Shown here piece after piece: positions 58,450 through 64,000 of a stretch of DNA of 64,000 nucleotides (its first letter is position 1; each line of letters begins with the position of its first letter). The stretch spans positions 6,248,001 to 6,312,000 of the forward strand of contig JAQISU010000033.1 of the NCBI GenBank assembly GCA_029339505.1. The letters are read 5' to 3'. The stretch comes from Unio delphinus. Taxonomy: Eukaryota > Mollusca > Bivalvia > Unionida > Unionidae. The notes beneath the pieces are model-generated. The model was not told the origin of the DNA. It searched no databases and saw only the letters and a program-made list of their open reading frames with translations. A program made the translations under genes and the position numbers.

Positions 58450-59384
58450 ATGGAATCTATTTATTATTCTAAAAGAGGATTCTGGAGGGGCAAAGCAGCA
58501 ACTTGTAAACTTGCTAGCGCCGCAAAGGTGAAAAATACTACAGCGGCTAATTGGTTATCCAAACAGGCAATATGGCAAATTTATCTAGCACCTCCTAAAC
58601 AAATTAACTACTCGCATTTTGATGTCAGCGTCCCTAATGAAGTTCATCTGGCTGATATATTATTTCTGCCACATGATGGTATTTACAAATACGTGCTAAT
58701 CGTAGTTGACGTTGTTAGTCGATACAAACAAGCAGAGCCATTAAATATAAAATCATCAACTGAAGAGGCTTCTGCGTTTGAAAGGATTTATCGGCGGGGT
58801 CCTCTGCGTTAGCCCAATCTATTACAAGTTGATCATGGCAAGGAATTTCAGGGTGCAGTTTTATCAACAATGAAGCGTCATAATGTCACTATTGGACGAG
58901 GACATACTGCACTACACCGCGATCAGGCAATTGTTGAACGATTTAATCGAACGCTTGCTGAGCGGTTATTTGGATATCAATACGCGAAGGAATTTATTCA
59001 GGATAAACGATCTCGTGAATGGGTTAAGAGATTACCAGGCGTAATTACCGCGCTAAATAATGAGATTACTCGAACAATTAATATGAAACCTAACAACGCG
59101 ATTAAAAAGAAGTATATACCAGTAAAGCCGCAAAATGACTTTTAAAAACAACCAATACTCGGCAATGTTACTGTTAGGTATTTATATGAACCGTTAGAGC
59201 TCGAAGGTGGTAAAAAAGGACTACTGATCCTATTTGGAGTATTACTGTACATAAAATATTTAACATAACACAATCCACGGGTAGACCGCCAGTCTATAGG
59301 ATGGATTCAACTGCTCCATTTACTCGTGAACAACTACAAGTGATACCCAAGGATACTCAATTACCGCCGAATGGTCTTAACTAG
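58450..59384 (+). pseudogene. Polinton-type rve integrase, arm C
   Basis: MESIYYSKRGFWRGKAATCK start, complete N-terminal helix region with NWLSKQAIWQIYLAPPKQI, then HLADILFLP, LLQVDHGKEF and DQAIVERFNRTLAERLF. The two residues around the second Asp differ from the other arms (VDHG for VDPG). Stops occur at 58810 and near 59145 and the frame changes after 59230. The tail overlaps the convergent HNH stop by 8 bases. Confidence 0.87.
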
Positions 59385-62300
59385 CACCTCTGCGTCTGTT
59401 GCATTCAAGACAAGTCAGCATCACATTATCTCTGGTATGACCAATACTGCTATTCTTTCTATCCACGGTAAATTGTCGAGAATCCTTATCCGACCAACGC
59501 CAACTCATTATACAATTGCAACTCGCGCAGTGATTATTCTGTTGTTGTTTCAGCGTAATTATCAATTCGGCATCAATGTCAAATTCTCTGTTATTTTTTT
59601 TATCCTGTTGTTTATAACTAGATAGTTTTTTGTTTCTGACTATATCATCGCTGACAATATCACTTATTGTTGTGTCATTATAGTGTAAAACAACTCTTCG
59701 AAGTTGATTTATTCTTCGTACTCTGGACACTGCAAGATAAACTAAATTCGACCACTCGATGTGATTATCTATGATCCAAACAATTGTATCTGATATAGTC
59801 AATCACTGTGAAGAATGTATCGTTGCTGTGTAACGTAGAGTCCATGGGCATTTATCAGCGCGGAATGCATCTTTGACGACATTGATATCAACCATCACGA
59901 TATCATTTAACACAAGAATTTGCTTGTCTTTCAAGCCGGGAATATCAATTTCGATATTTTGTTTTCGTGTATCCTTGGGTCTTTAACACAGCGGCGCTCG
60001 AAGTGTTGCAAATTTTTCTTTATGTAATTCAAATAACTTCATTTGAAGTGTGTCTCTATTTTTCTACTTGCTACTATCAAATCGTTTGGTCTCCACGCTT
60101 CCCAGAAATCATTTAATGGGGTTTCCGAAATTACTTCACGTGCTATCTCACATTGGATTCAATCCGGTTGTAATCTAATTAGTTTTTTGAACTCGCGTAA
60201 TGGTTCATCAAGTGCACTATGATCAGTATTAATTTCTTCATAATAGTCTACAAAATTCTTTAACCAATTATGTGGAGACAAAGCGACAAATGTTGGTGGT
60301 TGACCATGATCGCCACACATTATTTCTTTTGTATTCGCTAGCAATAGCCAATCAAGAAATCTTTGTAATACTTCTAAAGTTGCTGTGCATATTTCATCCC
60401 AAATAATGACTTCAGGAATATATTTTTCCCCCATTTTATCAGGAGTCCATTCGTCGCCTTTCCATCGAAAGAAACTTTGATAAGTACAAGCATTAATTCC
60501 TCGTTGTTTCATTTCTCTTGCGAGTCAATGGGTCGGTGTTAACACAATCATATTTGATGCGTGAAAATCTGTAGGAGTTTTCTTACGAAATAATTCAATC
60601 GCACGAGTCGTCTTTCCTGACCCACCACATCCGTTTAGGTAGCTGGTTTTATATCTACATATTGGATCAGATATCGACGGTGCATTAGATAGCTCTGATA
60701 TTTGATTATTTTTCAAGTAATGGTTTTCAATCGTAACATTCTTTTGATTTGGAATAATCACGCAGCATTTCCGTTTTAATTCTCCATGATCCCCAACTCT
60801 CGTCTGAATTAGTGAATTCAGCCACTGCTTCGCTATGTTTCGCGTTTATATGAAATGAATCAGTGGCAACTCTAATCGCAAATTCAGGAAATCTATTTAT
60901 GATTGAAAATAAATTAATAGAAGCATAACTAAGCATAGACGACCTCAAATGTGCTTACTGAAGATTTTTTCCATCGTTGTAAGTAAAAATTGCACCCAAT
61001 TTGTTTCCATCGGACAAGAAAGCGTCTTTACAATCGACGTATATATCTCTAGATGTTACATCCACGATTATAAAATCGTATTCGGCATCATCTATAATCA
61101 ACCGTGAAGAATATCTGTTATTGGCATATTTTTTTCCACCCTGAGGGAATTTACCGATTAATCTTCTACCGAGATCTTTTGCGTTTTTATTTCTATCTTC
61201 AAAGATCTGTTTGGACTGTTTCATGATATATTCTTCGTCTAGATCAGGAAATTGGTTTCTATAGTCGCTGATTATACTATCAAGTCTATCAGGTTGTGGT
61301 AACAAGACCTCAGTCTGCGCTCGATATGATATAATTGCTTCACTGACAATCAGCGATATTAGTATTTTAGAATCAATCATATACCGTAATAACACTAATG
61401 GCATCCAGTGTTTTTCAGAGATGTGTCTACCAATCCAAATATAACAGCACGGATGAAGTCCTTGAGCCAATTCAAATGATACCACACGAGCGAATCCGGT
61501 TTATCAAAATCGGTCAGTGGTCCATTAATTACAACACGGGTCATCTCATATGTGGGATGTCCAAATCGTTTAAAATACTCAGCTCATTCTCCGTACCCGA
61601 GAAAACTCCCTGGATAACATGCAATCATATCAACTTAAATAATACTTTCAGAGGTTATTTTGTATTCCTTAATTCACCATGGTTATATTCGATACAGCTT
61701 GATTTGATATCTGATAGAAATTCAGTTGGTTTCCACGTGGTTTTCTTTCTCGCAAAATAAGCCGCAACTGACGCAATTGTAAAACAGTTTGATAATAATT
61801 ATTCGTTGTCTTCTGTTGAAAAACCACTAGCTAGGTTCTTCATCTCGTTGTGGAGGGCTTCAGTACGGTATAATTCTCCGTTTGGTCTTACAAATTGATC
61901 GAATTTAACCTCTTCGTCTTCAAAACTGTTAAGTAACCACTCTGACACAGGATCGTTTTTACTTGACTGAGAAATAAAATCAAATCAATTTCCCGTGTAA
62001 TATTTTATTGTTGTATCCCGCGGAAATATTGTTATCGCAGGTGTCCACGCGTGTTCATTATGGTCAATAATTTTGATTGGAGCTCCGTTTGATTTATATT
62101 TTGATTCGTGTAATATTTCTCCTGTTATCGTCATTATGGTTATTGGAAATCTTACTGATGTTTCTAATTTGGTTATATCTTGAATTGATGCTCCGTTCTT
62201 CCTAACTGTTAATTCCCATTCCTGTTTTTACGTATTAGATCCGTCAATTTGTTTCCACGCAACGCATTTGTGAAGTTTCCTATTGTTCGTTCTGCTACAC

Positions 62301-62829
62301 ATTTTATGTTTGACGAAGTCAGCAGTGACAGTTTCATTGGTTATAATTTCAGAATACTCGGTTTATCATTTAACGAATATATCCCATAAACAACTGGTGA
62401 TACAGGATAAGATCTTTCATAGTACGGTTTGTCAATCCCAGTCAGCTATCCTGGTTTGGAATCATAACTCAAAGTGATAGTATTTTTATCTTTCAAAATT
62501 GGTTCAAATTTGTCTCGAATAATCCAATTTTCTATTTCTGAGCGGATAATGAATTTCACTCAAAAGAAATATTTTTTCTTGTCAAGATGTGAGATTATAA
62601 GTGCTGATCTTTCATCGTTCATGGTAGCATCAACACTACCATCAATTCGAAATGTTGACCAATAGTGAGATGCTCCATCCCGTTTGAATTCATTAAAACA
62701 ATCGCGGATTTTACTTATCATGCTTCTATCACTTGTTAGACTCTTTGGTACATCTACGGAGACTCTATCGAGATTGAATTTAGCATTTTTCTAATGCGCA
62801 ATTTTCGATAGTCTCTCGAACTCTTCCAT
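59377..62829 (-). pseudogene. PolB - SF1 helicase - HNH nuclease gene, arm C
   Basis: Best copy for the downstream domains. ORF 59377-59802 holds helicase motif VI (LAVSRVRRINQLRR) and the HNH (HCASCNCIMSWRWSD, FTVDRKNSS, LTCLECNRRRG) in one uninterrupted frame. Upstream lie GDHGQPP (60300), DEIC (60400) and GCGGSGKTTRAIEL (60600-60640). PolB motif C VATDSFHINAK (60850-60890) and the GRRLIGKFPQGGKKY segment (61140-61170) belong to the polymerase. The polymerase N-terminal half (61500-62829) is heavily broken, and motif A is lost in stops. Gene length is about 1150 codons. Confidence 0.8.
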
Positions 62830-62873
62830 ATTATAATTAAAACATGTATTTAAATAAAGAATTTATTATATAA
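62830..62873. promoter_or_regulatory. Conserved divergent spacer, arm C
   Basis: ATAATTAAAACATGTATTTA and AATAAAG between the polymerase start and the Cys-rich gene start. It repeats the block of arm A (46893-46934) with one substitution in the first 24 bases. Confidence 0.45.
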
Positions 62874-63227
62874 ATGAACCACTGCAAGTGGTTTATGATA
62901 GGATCAGTAACAGCATGTAACAAATCATGCAGAAAGGAATTCTGTGGATATCATTTACAAAGCGTTCGTAACGGGAGTTATGGGCCCTTACCTTGCATAC
63001 AATGTGGGGTAGGAGTTAGAGGAAAATCACAATTGTGTCTGAGCTGCGGTGGTAATCGATACAGAATTTTGAAGCGTTATTATGATAAACGAATTAAGAA
63101 TTCCATCAATGACTCTGACTCTGTCCTTGACAAATTAAGTGACAATATCATAAGAACACCTCAAGACTACATTGGAAGATTTCCAAATAATGTAATAATT
63201 AAACCAAACAATCAATTAGACAAATAG
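62874..63227 (+). CDS. Small Cys-rich zinc-binding protein, arm C
   Basis: 117 codons, intact, homologous to 46935-47258: CNKSCRKEFCGYH, LPCIQCGVG and QLCLSCGGNRYRI are kept. It has a ten-residue insertion in the C-terminal tail (SDSVLDKLSDN) relative to arm A. That both copies remain open while neighbouring genes are broken may reflect short length rather than selection. Confidence 0.7.
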   Translation: MNHCKWFMIGSVTACNKSCRKEFCGYHLQSVRNGSYGPLPCIQCGVGVRGKSQLCLSCGGNRYRILKRYYDKRIKNSINDSDSVLDKLSDNIIRTPQDYIGRFPNNVIIKPNNQLDK

Positions 63228-63239
63228 TATTATATATAA

Positions 63240-63700
63240 ATGGACCAAACATTTCAACAGCATCCCGTGATCAGCAATTATGAAGCATCTCGTGATGGTA
63301 TTGTCAGATACCGCAGGCTGAAGAATCCATTAGTGATTGTGAGTAATCAGGCGTATTTGATATTTGGCGTTGGAGGGAAAATTTATGTGTTTTCATGGAT
63401 TGATCGAAGATAGTCTTGTTATTGATCACATTGATTCCAATCCTAAGAACAATTCTTTATTGAAGCTACAAGCTAATTCACAAAGTGAAAACACCAAACG
63501 AGGAGGGACTGGGAAATGTAAAAATATGCAACACGTATAAAATCATTTAATACAGAAACGAACGAAGAAAAAAACATTTAAATCAATGAATAAAGCCAGT
63601 AGGTATTTTGATATTTGTGTACGGTTTGTTGCAGAAAATAAAACTCAATCCGATTTTTCTAAAATATTCAAAATAGAATTCAATTCGTTTACGTATGAAT
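63240..63700 (+). pseudogene. HNH homing-type endonuclease, arm C
   Basis: Collinear with 47272-47763: MDQTFQQHPVISNYEASRDG at the start, then VIDHIDSNPKNNSLLKL-like HNH core and SENTKRGGTGK, followed by NEASRYFDICVRF-like sequence. Frame changes near 63380, 63535 and 63570 inactivate it, and the region around the first His of the HNH is partly deleted. Confidence 0.75.
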
Positions 63701-64000
63701 TCTATTTTGTATTATGTGCATAACATCAAAGGGAGATAACTCGTGCAGGTATGTGTACGACTTATGAAAGAGTTACCCTCAATTGGTTTTTCTAATTAAA
63801 TTACATTGGTTGGTTTTATGTCAGGCAAACTTTATTTCAATTCGTACCCTCCCTGCTGCTATGGGTTTAACACTAATAATTTAGGATATAAATTTTTTTA
63901 CGACAAAAGTTGCTACGATGAAAGTCCTTGTTGAAATCGTTTACGATTTTATGAATTTAAAATCCTTTAGGATTTCACAAACAGACTAATTAGTAAAACC
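63701..64000. other. Right end region of arm C
   Basis: Non-coding. The GGGAGATAA block (63732) is shared with arm A. CCCTCCCTGCTGCT ends at 63860 and matches the outer terminal motif at 41159 and 57824. The AAATCCTTTAGGATTT block at 63959 is shared with 57644. The element or a neighbouring copy may continue past the window edge. Confidence 0.5.

Overview
This is an AT-rich, intron- and repeat-dense animal nuclear sequence, probably from an invertebrate. A mollusc is the best guess from the repeat style (tRNA-derived SINEs, Penelope-like, DIRS-like, pogo/Tigger and Polinton elements), but no species-level marker is present.

Left half (about 3.4-32.5 kb, minus strand): the 5' two thirds of one host gene, the ubiquitin-specific protease USP8. 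Nine coding exons with consistent splice sites and phases were placed by reading the sequence: the USP8 dimerisation domain (32.4-28.1 kb), a charged linker (24.4 kb), a long coiled-coil region (13.6-5.1 kb) and a WW domain (3.5 kb). The catalytic USP domain must lie beyond base 1. No rhodanese domain is visible where vertebrate USP8 has one. Instead the 10.7-kb intron at that place holds a second, nearly identical WW exon (18.1 kb), part of a 1.4-kb segmental duplication later split by a pogo/Tigger transposon. The introns also carry two coding-like minisatellites (57 bp and 42 bp periods), SINEs, a DIRS-like reverse transcriptase relic and TIR elements.

Middle (32.5-41 kb): upstream DNA of USP8 with an ETS/YY1-type promoter motif near 37.35 kb, a decayed second Tigger copy, and a degenerate Penelope-like element lying between oppositely oriented arrays of a short GGGGCGACTTCTCC-type motif.

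Right third (about 41-63.9 kb): decayed copies of a Polinton/Maverick (adintovirus-like) dsDNA element. The same 'left arm' occurs three times in alternating orientation: A (41.2-47.8 kb, rightward), B (53.9-57.5 kb, inverted, truncated) and C (57.8-63.9 kb, rightward). The arm consists of a packaging ATPase facing left, divergent from a zinc-ribbon/phospholipase A2 gene and an rve integrase facing right. A very long leftward gene follows that combines family-B DNA polymerase, superfamily-1 helicase and an HNH nuclease. Last come a small Cys-rich protein and an HNH homing-type endonuclease. One structural block (49.2-53.9 kb) lies between arms A and B: two unknown small genes, a broken middle gene, a basic pX-like core protein, an intact major capsid protein, a small hydrophobic virion protein and an adenain-like protease that has lost its catalytic His and is cut short at the junction with arm B. 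Most enzyme genes carry stops and frameshifts, so the tract is an endogenous, mostly dead element cluster. The capsid gene is the notable intact reading frame.
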